Positions 9,600 to 21,715 of a stretch of 64,000 bases of DNA are shown piece after piece. Source of the stretch: Schistosoma mansoni (taxonomy: Eukaryota; Platyhelminthes; Trematoda; Strigeidida; Schistosomatidae); the NCBI RefSeq assembly GCF_000237925.1, contig NC_031501.1, forward strand, positions 4,284,166-4,348,165, read 5' to 3'. Under the pieces are notes generated by a model that saw only the letters and a list, made by a program, of their open reading frames with translations, made no database searches and was not told where the DNA came from. The translations under genes were made by a program, and so were the position numbers. Every line of letters begins with the position of its first letter. Position 1 is the first letter of the stretch.

Positions 9600-12300
9600 A
9601 GGAAGAAGCTCACGCGTTCCAAATTGTAAGCATAAACTGCTTATACGCGAATGCCGCGAGTTTGCCAAACAAAATGGATGAGCTACGTGAACTTAGCAAC
9701 GCTAATGATGCTCATCTGATAAGATATCCGAAACTTGGATATCGTCTCAGTTTACGGACCAGGAGTTAGCAGTACCGGGAATTTCTTCATTTCGCAACCA
9801 CAGTAAAGTTGGAATGGGGGGCGGGGTAGCATATAAATACGATCATGCCTGGAGGCGCACTAACTTCACAATCAAGGGTTTCTCAATCTTGATGAATCAG
9901 TAAGATTGTCTACCACCTCTAGGTGTCTAGTTGGAGTCATCTACAGGAAGCCTACTGCTGACATCGAGTATGGCAATCGTTTGCTGGAAGGATTAACCCG
10001 CTCTACGCATCTTGGATTCTCTCATATCCTGATTCTAGGGGACTTCAATCTTCCAAGAATCAACTTCGCGGAACATTGGAGGGGACAACTCTACTGAAGC
10101 TCGGTTCTTCAAGCTCATTGATGATCTGGGATTATTCAAAAATGTGAAGTCGGCAACTCGTTGGAGAAACAGTCAGGCGCCGTTGCGCTTAGACTGGCTA
10201 TTCACAAATGAAGAATTTCTAGTCGACGACCTCTCAATTCTGGCCACCCTGGGGAAAACGATCACGCCGTCCAACCCTTCAGTTTTGTCAGCAAAACTGA
10301 GCAAAGATACCCCACCAACAACAGACGCTGGAATTTCAAGCGGTTGAATGTGTTATCTTTACATGACTATCTACAACAGGTGGATTTGGATGTTCGCCCT
10401 CAACTTGAAGTGGATGCTCATTGGGATTACTTACTGCACACACTCTTATGTGCTACTAAGCATTCGGTTCCCCAAATGGTTCCAAAAAGCTACAATCATC
10501 AAGAACCACACTCTTCGTTTATTAAGCCACAAAAGGCACTGTTGGACCGGATATAAACGAACTGATAGCAACGGTGCATACAGGCAGTACGAATATATAA
10601 GAAGCATATGCACAAAGGCGATAAGAGAAGACAGGCTTCAGTACCAGACCAAGCTTATCGATAAATTTGCCTCCGATCCGAAAAGCTTATTCTGTTACGC
10701 CACTTCTCTTTGACAAGGTAAAACTAGAGGTTCCCAACTGCTAGGTCCTAATGATCCGACCAATAACGACGGTGATGCCGCTAACCTTTTGGCTGGACAT
10801 TTCAGCCGACCCACACCAACTATACTGATGAAAGCCTCACCTGCACCTGTACAGAACTTTCCGAAGTGGACCTGAGTGCTGATCTGGTGCTCCGTAAACT
10901 GCGGCACATAAGAAAAGACGCTTCTCCCGGTCCGGATATAGTTCATTCTGCTATACTGAGCAAAACAGCTTCAATCGTGGCAACACCACTTAGCGTGATG
11001 TTTGCACACTCGCTAATTCGAAGCAAACTGCCGGAAATTTGGAAGCTGGCTCACATCACACCAATTTTCAAAGGAGGTCGACGCAGTGAACCCTCAAGCT
11101 ACCGACCAGTGGCCCTTCTCTTCATACCTTCCAAAATTATGGGGTCTCTAACATACGACAGTATACACGAATACTTATTATCCCTAAAGTTCTTCTCACC
11201 CCAACAGCATGGTTTCAGAAAAGGTCATTCTTGTATTACCAACCTGCTGACTGCGGTGGATAGATGGACAACCATCCTTGATCACAAGGGCAAGGTTGAC
11301 GTTATCTACCTGGATTTCTCAAAAGCTTTTGACAGGGTCAACCACGTATGTCTTATCAAGAAGCTTAGACGATTGGGTATCAAACCCTCTCTGATTGACT
11401 GGCTCGCTTCATATTTAGAAAACCGACATTTTAAGGTCAGGGTTAACTTATCTCTCTCAGGTTATGGAATGTCCTACTGGGGTCCCCCAGGGCCCAATAC
11501 TAGGACCTCTTTTCTACTTGATTTACATTAACGATCTTCCTCAACAAGTTTCATCTGACTTATTGCTTTTTGCTGATGATGTGAAACTTTGGAGGGAGAA
11601 ACTAGCACTTCAGGAGGATCTGACTCGACTTCAAAGTTTGGCAGACGACAACGGACTTACCTTCAACACTTCAAAGTACAAAGTAGTCCATCTGAGACAT
11701 GTTGCAGACTATAGATACAACTAAGGAAACTCCTCTTTAGAAGTTTCCCAAGTCGTATAAGATTTAGGAGTGTTGGTACCTTACGACTTGAAATCGTACG
11801 CTAACTGTGACAAAAACGCCTTTCAAGCAAACCTTTCACTGGTAACATTGAAGCGCATTTTTGACCAGTTTGACGGTAGAACCTTCCACATAATCTTCAA
11901 CAGTTTTATTCATCCCCATTTACAGTACGGAAACATGGCGTTTCTTCCCTCCCTTCAGAAGGATAAGGACACTCTGGAATGTATTCAACGTCGAGCCACG
12001 AAATCAGTTCGGGGACCCAAATTCAAACCTTATGAAGAGCGCCTCCAATCACTTAACCTTTACCCGTTAGAGTACAGGCGTCTTAGAGGTGACCTTCTTA
12101 TGACTTACAGCATCCTTAATACTTCTGGTCATCCCCTTAAACATCTTCTTAAGCTTAGTCATAACACTAACCTAAGAGGTAACACCCAGAAATTGGAGAC
12201 CCAACATAGCAGAACAGACTGCAGACACCACTTCTACTCCGTAAGATTTGTCAAGTGCTGGAATTCTCTGCCGACTGATCTGGTCCGAGCGACTTTCTAG
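9600..12300 (+). pseudogene. CR1 ORF2: endonuclease and reverse transcriptase
   Basis: Endonuclease motifs: NAASLPNKMDELREL (9650), VGVIYRKPTAD (9930) and ILILGDFNLPRINF (10030). RT motifs: ITPIFKGGRRSEPSSYRPVA (11065), QHGFRKGHSC (11205), IYLDFSKAFDRVNH (11300), VPQGPILGPLFYLIYINDLP (11478) and FADD at 11569-11580. The C-terminal part has IHPHLQYGNMAF, TLECIQRRATK and CWNSLP, all typical of CR1 tails. Frame changes occur near 9770, 10100, 10340, 10713, 11490 and 11724, so no full protein is made. Confidence 0.8.
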
Positions 12301-12480
12301 GAGTCCTTTAAGAGGAAACTTGACTTATTCTTAAGGACTAAGGATAACATATTATTATGATTCACCAAATTCTTTTTTTTCCTCTATTATCGTTCATATA
12401 CCTAGGTGTTTGCCTGGAGGTAATGGTGATCCACTGCTACTAGACACGGAAGCCCGTTAAGCGAAAGCTTCTATTCCGTC

Positions 12481-13149
12481 CACAACCATTTGAACCATTT
12501 AAATATATCTCCCAACGTTTTTATGAGAAAGCGCGTGTTCTAGTCAGTACGTTACAACTTGTATTCTACCGTTGCAAAGGGTTCCAAACCTCATCCTAGC
12601 ACTTCTAGTAGTGACTGTTGAGTTGTTTTAATCACAGCTAGGGTATTAATAATTGTTATTGATTGCTTTCCTGGTCAAATTTAAGTTTGTTTTATATGGT
12701 TATTAACTCGTTTGCTCGCGTTCTAGATCTTTCTTCTTGATCGTTTTCCCAAGCTTCCCTTCAACTGGGCTCTCCTGCGTGCTCCTTCAGCACATTCAGA
12801 GCTCTCAGGCTGGGGACATACCGCTGTACTGACATATCCATGTAGCTGATTTTCATTGTGTACTGATTTGACGTTGACTTCAATGGTTCATAAACTGCTT
12901 GCATTATAATGAGTAATCCATGTAGTCACATAGTCATTGTCTCTTGTCTTTCTTGATTTCCCTCACTTCCATTGTGCGTAAATTTAAGTTTAAATCGTCT
13001 CATTAACTATAATCTAGGTTATTATAGAGTTGCATATTATTTTTACGTTAGATGCCTGCTCTTTAAACTCCCTATATCAAATCAGAAGTTAAGACTTCTA
13101 CTGCTCTTGGGGCATAGGCTACCGATTATGGGTGTCCTGGAAAATCCCA
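12481..13149. other. No gene recognised
   Basis: AT-rich spacer after the CR1 3' UTR with only short frames. Confidence 0.4.
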
Positions 13150-13310
13150 TCCTCTCTCCAGAACAATGAAAATTCGGAAAGATAGGGATACATGCCTTTA
13201 CCTCATCGTTGTCTCTCCCAATGCTCTCACTGAATGCAACCCGGACGAACTAAAATATTTTGCACAAAGTTTTCCACCCTCACTTGAAAGTTTGAACGCT
13301 CAAATTTGGT
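13150..13310 (+). mobile_element. RTE-B endonuclease fragment
   Basis: Bases 13170-13290 align by eye with 19220-19340 of the fuller RTE-B copy (shared CGGAAAGATAGGGA and the CTCATCGTTG/CTCTCCCA region). It is old and short. Confidence 0.5.
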
Positions 13311-13329
13311 AATCAAGCAGACAACTTCA

Positions 13330-13600
13330 ATGGCTAACCAGGTAATGTAAATCAAACCGAAAGACACATTTGTGTGGGTTTCACAGTGTCCCAGCTCAAC
13401 GAACAGATATTGACAACTGGTTGTTGCATTTATCCTCAGGTAACCCTTTATTTATAGCAAGGATCAACTTCAAACGCCATCACACTATCCACTTGGCTAC
13501 TAAGTACCGGCTGACAAGTCCCAAATAGGACGAAATACGCGTCGTGGATTCTACTGATTGCCACCATCCATCTTTGCTTATTTTGGTTTAAGTTATTAGT
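13330..13600 (+). mobile_element. Sm-alpha-like SINE with hammerhead motif
   Basis: The segment carries a hammerhead core and ends with ACCATCCATCTTTGCTTATT, both as I recall them from Schistosoma Sm-alpha SINEs. The tRNA-derived head is not obvious here and may be eroded. Confidence 0.6.
13485..13560 (+). ncRNA. Hammerhead ribozyme remnant (Sm-alpha type)
   Basis: The core reads CTGACAAG (13511-13518), stem II GTCC-CAAATA-GGAC, then CGAAA (13531-13535), with a GTC cleavage triplet at 13541-13543. This is the Schistosoma hammerhead arrangement. The conserved CUGANGAG core has A in place of the invariant G8 (CUGACAAG), a CG-to-CA change. G8 takes part in catalysis, so self-cleavage is probably lost. 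Confidence 0.65.
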
Positions 13601-13744
13601 GGATATCACTGCTGTTGTCACGGCTTTTTAGATATCACTCAAAGCCACTTTGGATTGGATGTGGCTTTAATAGTTGACTAACTGCTTCTCTAGTTTTTTT
13701 AAACATATTAACTTTTTGATAATTAACTTGAGCTCTTAGGGGTC

Positions 13745-13970
13745 TTCTTGCTGTAGCTTTTCTACGTCCAGTAAGATGCTCGCGCTCGAACTAGAGCGTG
13801 ATGAGTCTAAACAAGTGCTCTAGAATGAGTGACAGTCTACCAAACCTCTCCAACAACGGCATGGTGGCAATGTGGTATACTTGAGTAGTTCGTTGAGTCA
13901 ATTTTAGAGGTCTCTATGTCAAACTGTCTGGAGTGAGCATCAACTGTGGGATGCAGGTACATCCAGCTAA
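13745..13970 (+). mobile_element. Sm-alpha-like SINE, head region
   Basis: The sequence ends ATGCAGGTACATCCAGCT at 13951-13968, which is the strand leading into a hammerhead core, and then stops matching exactly where CTGA would continue. The upstream part (about 13780-13950) resembles the Sm-alpha head and body. It is a 3'-truncated copy lying 150 bp from the previous one. Confidence 0.5.
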
Positions 13971-14404
13971 TTATTGTTCAACATTATTTCCGTTTTAATT
14001 CAATGTAGTGTAGTACTTTTCTGTATGATATTTTATTCTGTATAACATTAATTTATATGTCGTATATCCTGGATACGATATTCTTCCATTAACTTAACAT
14101 GAACTATGATCAGCATGACATGTAGCATGTGATTTGTTATGTCTCTCAGTATTTCTCGCCCATCCTAATTAATAATGAAAATGGGTTTACAGTCAATATA
14201 TAAACGAGTATATTTCCGACTAGGGTCGTCGTCGTGTTTTGGGTTAATGAATCTTCACTTGTATCAGGTCTGATGTTCTTACTCCGCGTTGTAGGAATTG
14301 CAGTGGTTCCTCGCTTTGCAAGTATAAGTGATAAGCGACGACCAGTCATAACACACCTAACTGATCTCTGTCGGTCCATTTTATAACAAAAGTCATACCT
14401 ACTT

Positions 14405-15480
14405 ACGACTATGGAAGAATCAGTTCGATTAATATAGTATGCAAAATACTAGCCTCTATAATCATCCGACGCTTAACTAGAGCGCATTAAGAACAGACTC
14501 GATAAGTCTAGTTTGGTTTCGAAAATTGAAGTGGGTTCTCTTACCAAACATTTACCCTTCGTCGGGTTTTAGCAAACAAATACACTTCACATTGCCCCAG
14601 TATAGTTTCATCCTCGGTAAAACAGCATTTGCTTTTATAAACCGAGAGGTTGTCTGTCAATGTCTGTCGTTGAGAGATGTACCAAAGAAGTGCATCAGTT
14701 TTTCATAAGCTATCTGCTCAAACACTACTTATCGAGTTAGAGCTTATGATGAAGTGTCATTAAGTCGTCATTTATTTATTTGTTTGAACACAAATATTGG
14801 TACAAGGGGGCACCAGATATGTATGCGCCACACAAAAAAATTGTCCTTTCATTTAATTGTGTGAGGGCTATAATACTGCCCGGGTACCCAGACCGAAGCA
14901 GTTGATTTTTTAAGGGGCCACACCCCGAGCCTTCGACCTAAAGGTCTGATCCACAAGGCATTGAAGCATCGTGAGGAGATGCAGTCCCATGGTAGCCGGT
15001 GACCAACAACAGGTTCATTCGCCATTTGTTCCATCAGGATACTGGAGCCCATGTGCACCATTGGTTTGAAATCAGGGTTTTCCAACTCCCCTAGGTGGAC
15101 TTTCCGTGTCCACCAACCCGGTTAAAGAGCCGGACATTCGCTTTTCATCCTCTCAATTTCGTAAACAACAGTAATGCCACGAGAAGGCAGTGAGTAGGAC
15201 TTCCCTGGCAGAAGCTATATACGCGTGGCCATGTGAGAGCATTTCAAGAAAAAGGGTGGGCCCTCCCCACTCGGCTGTACCAGGGCATTTGGAGGCCATT
15301 AGATCATCAACCCCAGGTTGTGTTCGTCAGAACCACCCACTATTCCATTTTCATTTAACCTCATCATAGACCTCATTCTAGACATTACACTTTTATCTTC
15401 TTAGGGGTTGAACTCATACAAACAAATTCACTTTCTGACTTTAAACACGGAGAACACTCTCTAGTCTATATTTCGCTGCA
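14405..15480 (+). mobile_element. RTE-B reverse transcriptase fragment interrupted by R1
   Basis: Bases 14411-14500 match 20527-20620 of the fuller RTE-B copy, and 14640-14765 match the following RT region. After the R1 repeat (14768-15305), bases 15310-15470 resume the RTE-B sequence (TGTGTTCGTCAG, then GGGGTTGAACTCATAC, compare 20900-21000). The fragment is old, with an added stretch at about 14530-14640. Confidence 0.65.
14768..15305 (+). repeat. R1 repeat, copy a (inside RTE-B)
   Basis: R1 starts with a TTTATTTATTT-type end followed by ATTGGTACAAGGGGGCACCA and ends near TGTACCAGGGCATTTGGAGG. It has no coding capacity. Further copies are at 26462-29217 (split), 44653-45002, 48681-49172 (minus) and 49865-50178. 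Because RTE-B sequence resumes on the far side, R1 behaves as an inserted element of about 0.54 kb. Its class is unknown: no terminal inverted repeat or tRNA-like head was found. Confidence 0.75.
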
Positions 15481-15659
15481 TGTTTTTTTGGTTGTGTCAC
15501 ATAGTTCTTCAGTACTTTTTCCTCTTGCGACTTATTATACTGTAGTTACCAGGTCATTTGTACATTTCTGCTTGTCAGCCCTAGTACTCCTCTTCACTCA
15601 TTTGTTTACTACTGTATATTTGGCTTGTCTCGACTTTCTCTTCTGTTGTTGATTGGTGT

Positions 15660-16940
15660 CTACTTGTTTCTTCTTTCTTGAATCCTAGCTAGGCTGCTTA
15701 CTGAGACCCTTTCTCCTGGTGCTTCTTGGGACCCACCACCTCTTGGTATGTCGAAGTTATTGCTTCTTTAATCCATTTCCAGTTGTTCTCCATAGTGGTT
15801 TTCTCTCCCAGTAGATCTTGTAAGGCTTAGAACCTTTTTCTGAGATCTATCCTGAGCTTATTGAACTTGTTATCATTTTCAATGAAGGCTGTACCAAACT
15901 TTTGGGGTGCTGCTTGTCCAATGCTTTTTTAGCTTCAGTTTGCTTGGTCACCACTAAGTGGTGATCTGAAGCTATGTCAGCTGCTCTCCTTGTTCTTATA
16001 TCTTCATTGAATATCTCGAATGTTTTATGTATGTATATGTGCCCAATCTGGTTTCCCATAGTGTCCTCTGGTGAAACCCGTGTAGGTTTATGGATGCGTT
16101 TGTGGGGAAAAGTGCTACCGCTTCTGATCATGTTGTCGAAAGTACAGAGATCTAACAGTCCCTCGCCATTCTCGCTTCATTCTCCCACTCCATGTCGCCA
16201 TAGTGTGTGTTCTCAATCGGTTTTGCAGGTCCCGACATTAGCTTTTAGGTCCCCTACAAGGACGGTTAGGTGTGTTCCTAGGCATCTATCTAGGATGAAC
16301 TGCAGCCTTGTACCAAACTGGTCTTTATCATCTTCTCTGCCATCATTTGTGAGCGCATAGCATCGAATACAATTCTCTGCAGTCTTTTCCTTCTCTATTT
16401 CAAGGATGCCTCGATGATCCTGAAACCGTAGGTTTCCCATCCCGTAAGCACTTCTCATCCTTCTTTTGACAGCATCATTACAACTTGAGCATTTGGGGCA
16501 TTTTCTTCTTCATGACCAGAATACAGCAACATCTTCCTTGGTACCGTTCTTTTTGTTCAGATTGTGTCCAATGGGTTTCAGTTATTCCAAACACGGTCAA
16601 ATTGTATCTTGCCATTTCCTCCACTATTTGAATGATTGTCCACGTGCTTATATTAATTGTTGCTCTGGTTTCCATAATGGGTATCGGCCTCGTGATTTCC
16701 GAAGAATCTCAGCCTCTACCATGAGTCGTCATTAATCATCATCCTGTATATAAAGACCCTTTGACTATCTATGCAGAGTTTAAATGGTTTAAACGATCTT
16801 TTCCGGTGAGGTCCTTTCTATGATGTGAGGTTGGTAAGTCTCCTCCTTCATCTGGGCTTAGTATGTGCAGTAACCCTAGAGCGGCTACTGACGGGGTTAC
16901 ATTAAGTCAGAGCCACGGTTCTTATTGGTATAATAGAACA
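15660..16940 (-). mobile_element. RTE-A, 5' half (endonuclease) fragment
   Basis: On the minus strand: leader near 16920-16750, METRATINISTW (16675), FGITETHWTQSEQKERYQG, LTVLVGDLKANVGTCKTD (16270-16215), NQIGHIYIHKTF (16060) and RRAADIASDHHLVVTKQTEA (15990-15930). These are the endonuclease motifs of RTE-A. The RT part is missing and the frame is broken near 16458 and 16213. Confidence 0.75.
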
Positions 16941-17379
16941 TGACCTTTATCCACTGGGCTTTCAGTCCAAACTCGCTTCTGCCATCTCTTTTTGGGTAAC
17001 GAGATGAGATCAGTAGCCTTCAAACCACTCCAGCCGAGTACATATTTCTTTTTTTGGTTAGCGCGTGTTACGATTGCTTAACCATCAGCCATTCTGATGT
17101 TTGACACAAAAGTAGGCTGGAAGAAAGCTTGGAGTATCCAATTCAAGAAATAACATCAACTGCTGGCCTAACCCAAATCAACAAGTGACGACCTACTGAT
17201 TGAAGTTCACATAACACTCATAATCAGGGATTTAAGACAGGTGACTTGGCACAAATCAGTCTCGATAGATCATTATTTGTGCGTTTCCCCCTAAATTTTG
17301 GGTTAGATATCATCATTAGCTTTCATTGGAACAGCATATTTCATGTTTACGTTTCTATTAATTCCATCTTACACTTCTT

Positions 17380-18185
17380 TTGTTCTCTTTCCCCGTATTG
17401 ACGTGAAATGTCCCGACCGTAGCTCCTACCTTGGCATCGTGGCCGAGCTTGCCCATTGTGATCACTCAGCCAAGCTATATTGGCTTGAATAAGTGTTCCT
17501 TTAGGTCCCACCATACCAGCCAAGGGTTAGAAAAAATCGACCCTTAAACTCTCAGACCTCACCTTACCCTACGAATTTCTGTCTCTGGCTGTCAAAGATC
17601 AAAAGCTTCCCATAAAAAAGCCGTTCGAGACCGGCTGCAAACAGTTGTCCCTTGAGCTTTGTGGTCAGGCTCCTTGGTCTCTAAAACCACCAATAATCTG
17701 GGCTGGTTCCAGACCTGGGAGTAGATGTATAGATCAAATATTCACCTTTCTGCACGTTTTGGACAATAGACGTACTTCTCGAGGTCCGACTCTATTGTAT
17801 TCCTTGACCTTAAAGTGGAGGAATTAGTTACTCCAAGTGCTGTTCGTCAAGTTTGTTCGCTTTTTTCATTTTTTAACCTTGTCATAGACATGCTCGTAGA
17901 GATAACACTCACAGTCTTACTTTTCAAGGGTTGATCTACCAGAAGATTCATTTGTTGACTTCGAATACGCAGACGATATAATTCTGTTCGGTAAAAACGA
18001 CAGAATACAGTCTTCTAACTACCTTAAGCAAAAATGCAACCATGTTTGGGATGCGGTTACCCTCCTCCCGAATGCAAATTGTTGCTTCAGAATTGTCTTG
18101 CATCAGCGCCTAAATTAATGATGGGGAGTGAAGTGGTTGAACGCACCAACCGCTTCACTTATCACGAGAGTATCAACAGTCCCAA
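17380..18185 (+). mobile_element. RTE-B copy, internally deleted
   Basis: The first part (17380-17700) is a leader related to 18190-18650. It then jumps to RT fragments (17700-17860, with a counterpart of RSGRGCIDHI) and a 3' piece (17940-18180) corresponding to 21000-21225, including a counterpart of [16 protein letters not shown]. The endonuclease and much of the RT are gone. It directly precedes the larger copy. Confidence 0.65.
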
Positions 18186-18889
18186 TGATCCGCCCGACCG
18201 TTGCTGCTACCTTGATGTGGTGGTCGGGCTTGCCTATCGGGATGAACCAATCGAGCTATACTGGCTGGAACAATCGTTCCTCAAGGTCCTACCATGCCAG
18301 ACAGGTCGGTTGAAGAGCGGCAAGACTAAAAGCAGCAATCCCAAGGTCCGAAGGCGAAGTCGTACTGCCGACTGTACAGAGGTGTAACGGCAGTAAGGTG
18401 TTTCCTTCAGACAGCCAGCATAAAAGCTATGCTGCCTTCCCACAAGGAGGGGTGGGATTAAAAAGGTCGACCCTAAAAATGCACACCTCGTCTTATCCCA
18501 CGGATTTCCGTCTCCGGCGGCAAAGTCCTTTGAAGAACGGAGCTAACACGTCAAAAATCCCCCACAAAAAGGCCGTGCGTGACCGGCCTCAAGCAGTTGT
18601 ACCTTGGGCACTGCGGTCACATTCCTACGTCGTTAAGACCAACACTAATCCAACTTCCTTTTCAGGTCCCTCAAGAAATATCCTTCCACGGTGTGGGCAG
18701 CCGAGTAGCCCTCATACCCGTAACAACACACGAGACCAAGTTGGTCACATTCAAATCCTTCCTACACCTCATAATAACTCTCTTATCTCCACGACTAACC
18801 CTTCTCACGTCCTTTTATCACCTCGCACCGTTAGGGCAAACAATTCGAGTACACTCAGCGTTATTCCTGGTCTCCTGAAACCACGCTCT

Positions 18890-19980
18890 AAACTACATGC
18901 AGGAACTTTTAACGTTCGAAAATTGTGCCAAATTGGACAACAGGCCTCCTTATCTAGGACTTTAGAATCTCGCACCATCGATGTATGCTGCGTCTCCGAA
19001 ACGCGCATACAGGATCAAGTCGTGTCATTCATTTGACCTCACTATTTCAAAATAAAGAACCATCTCGGTTCACGCTTCGTGTATCTGAAAGCCCTGATGC
19101 TGCTTCCTGTGGCCTCGCTGGAGTAGGTATAGCATTGAGTCCTAGGGCAGAACTATCTCTTTTAGACTGGATCCCAGTAGACAGTCGTCTATGCGCTGTC
19201 CGACTAAACGGATCAGTAAGGACTCGGAAAGATAGGGAAACTCGTCGATGCCTCTTCGTCATCTCTGCCTACTCTCCCACTGACTGCAGCTCAGATGATA
19301 TAAAAGATGAGTTCTACAGAAAACTTTCTGACGTTCTCCGAAAAGTTAGGCGCTCTGATGTAGTAATAGTGACAGGTGACTTTAATGCTTAAGTAGGTAA
19401 ACTAAGCGAAAGGGAAAGACACCTGAGTGGATCATATGGTGTTGTGGCTAAAAGAACAGATAATGGCGATCGTCTGTTGCAGCTATGCTCAGATAACCGC
19501 CTGTTTCTTGCAAATACTAACTTTAAGCACAAGGAAAAACATCTTTTGACATGGCGATCCCCGAATTCGTCCCAACGTTTGAGCCAGCTAGATCACATCG
19601 CTATCAGCCACCGATGGAGGGGCTCGGTAGAAGACTGTCGCTCACTCTGGAGCACATGTTTAAATTCAGATCATGCTCTAGTGCGAGCACGTATTTGTCT
19701 GCGTCTGACTGGACGCAGGAAAGACACAGCAGGGAAACCTCTTAGGGTTCTACTTAATGATAGGCAAGCTAAGAATATATTTCAGGAACAACTAGAAAAA
19801 CAGTTAGGCAGCGATGTAAGTTGTGCCCACCCCGAGGCAGCGTGGAATGACAGCCGAAAAGCTGTGGAAACAGCAGTGATATCTGTTAGTACGGTAAACC
19901 ATAAAGTTAGGAAGACACTGGATCTCAACAGTATTTACTACACTGATAGATGCTCGAAAACTCATCCCATCTGGCTCTGA
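18890..19980 (+). pseudogene. RTE-B AP-endonuclease
   Basis: [20 protein letters not shown] (18890) is the N-terminal strand; DVCCVSETRIQDQ (18975) carries the catalytic SETR; SDVVIVTGDFNA (19355) is the GDFNA motif, followed immediately by a [22 protein letters not shown] (19588) and [11 protein letters not shown] (19665) are the DH and SDHxLV motifs. Breaks near 19034 and 19390 separate the pieces. The part after 19635 also occurs at 46105. Confidence 0.7.
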
Positions 19981-20071
19981 ACATGACGAAGAGCGAAGTC
20001 AGCTTAGGCGCTGGCGAACAAGAAGCCTACGCAATGATCGCGAACAGTGGTGGGTAGCGAAAGCAAGAGAG

Positions 20072-21715
20072 ATGGAAAAGGCAGCGGCAATAGGCAACAG
20101 CAAACAACTGTTCAGACTTGTTAAAGAAACCGGTATTAGAAACCCGACTGTCAACGAAACTATCTTGGAAAAAGATGGCCAAATCATTCATTCTCAATCC
20201 AGTAGATTGGATCGATGGGCAGATCATTTTAGGGATCAGTTCAACTGGCCTTCAGCCACACTTCGGTTTCCCACGATCCCCAGTCGACCTGAATGGTAAG
20301 TCAATGTAAGTCTACGAGGTTAAACAAGCTATTGAAAATATGAGGCGTGGGAGAGCAGCAGGCCCTGACAGGTTTACCCCGAGATTTTTAAGGATGACGG
20401 TCCTGTACTAGCAGCGAGATTGACTGAGGTCGTAGGTAGAATCTGAGAACTGGACGTAATCCCATGTGACTGGTCTCAATAACTGATTGTGCTAGAAAGG
20501 ACAAAAGTCCTCTTGTGACAACCATAGAGGAATCAGTTTGACTAATATAGTGTCTAAAATATCAACTTCAGTAATACTTCGACGCCTAACTAAAGCTCAT
20601 AAAGAACAGACTAGAGAAAACCAGGCTGGTTTCCGACCTGGACGTGGTTGTATAGACCAGATATTCACACTACGTCAGGTTCTAGAACATAAACACACTT
20701 TCAGACGTCCCACAATAGTAGTATTTCTCGACCTTAGGGCGACATTTGGCTCTGTTGATCGTAAGGTTCTATGGCAGTGTTTGTCACTGAAAGGAGTACC
20801 AAAAAAGTACATTAACCTCATAGAGGCTCTCTACTCGAACACAACTGGTCGAATTAGAGCCTATGGCGAACGGTCATGGGAATTGATTACCTCAAGTGGT
20901 GTTCGTCAGGGCTGTCCACTCTCTCCATTCTTGTTTAACTTTGTCGTTGACGTGCTTTTAGAGATAACAATTTCCAGGAGTTGAACTTTTACCTGGAGAT
21001 TCACTTGTTGACTTAGAATATGCCGATGATATAGTTCTATTTGATGAACACTGACAAAATGCAGAGTCTTCTGACCACTGTAAGCAACTATGCGGGCATG
21101 TTCGGTGTGCGATTTCCCCCCTCAAAATGCAAAATGTTACTTCAGGATTGGGTTGCATCAACACCTGAACTAATGATAGGGAGTGAAGTAGTTGAGCGTG
21201 TTGACCGCTTCACTTTTCTTGGGAGTCTCATCAGCCTTTGTGGTTTGATGTGTGACAAAATCTGAGCACGGATACAGAAGGCTCGTCTAGCTTTCACCAA
21301 CTTGCGTTATTTATGGAGTAGGCGAGATATCCGTCTAGCAACCAAGGGACGGGTTTACTGTGCAGCAGTTCGTTCCGTCCTACTTTATGGCAGTGAAACA
21401 TGGCCGGTAAGAGTAGAGGATATTCGTAGGCTACTAGTATTCGATCATAGGGGTCTTCGAAGCATTGCTCGTATATCCTGGGACCACCGGGTAAGTAATT
21501 CAGTTGTTAGGAAACGGGTACTAGGTAAGGATGGCAAATCGATTGATGAAGTAGTGAAACTTCATCAGTTGAGATGGCTGGGACACGTGTTACGTATGTC
21601 CAACCACCGACTAACCCGACGTGCAATGTTTTATGGTGTAGGAGTAGGTTGGAAGAAAGCTAGGGGCGGCCAGACCAAAACGTGGCACAAATCCATGAAG
21701 TCACTGACCATTTGA
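20072..21715 (+). pseudogene. RTE-B reverse transcriptase and C-terminal region
   Basis: RT motifs: [20 protein letters not shown] (20616), [20 protein letters not shown] (20707; motif A with [12 protein letters not shown] in place of the usual AFDSVD), [20 protein letters not shown] (20893) and YADD at 21019-21030 in a second frame. C-terminal part: [20 protein letters not shown] and [20 protein letters not shown]. Stops and frame changes near 20299, 20984, 21265 and 21715 disable it. Confidence 0.8.

Larger units (their letters stand above)
7485..12480 (+). mobile_element. CR1-clade LINE, near full length, decayed
   Basis: The order is ORF1 with a PHD-type zinc finger (7515-8209), ORF1 C-terminal part (8941-9560), AP-endonuclease (about 9600-10340), reverse transcriptase (10866-11724) and C-terminal region (11770-12300), then a 3' UTR. 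The motifs are CR1-like (DFSKAFDRVNH, FADD, SYLENRHFKVRVN), similar to the SR1/Perere type of Schistosoma. Many frame breaks make it inactive. A related ORF1 fragment is at 52200-52795. Confidence 0.8.
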
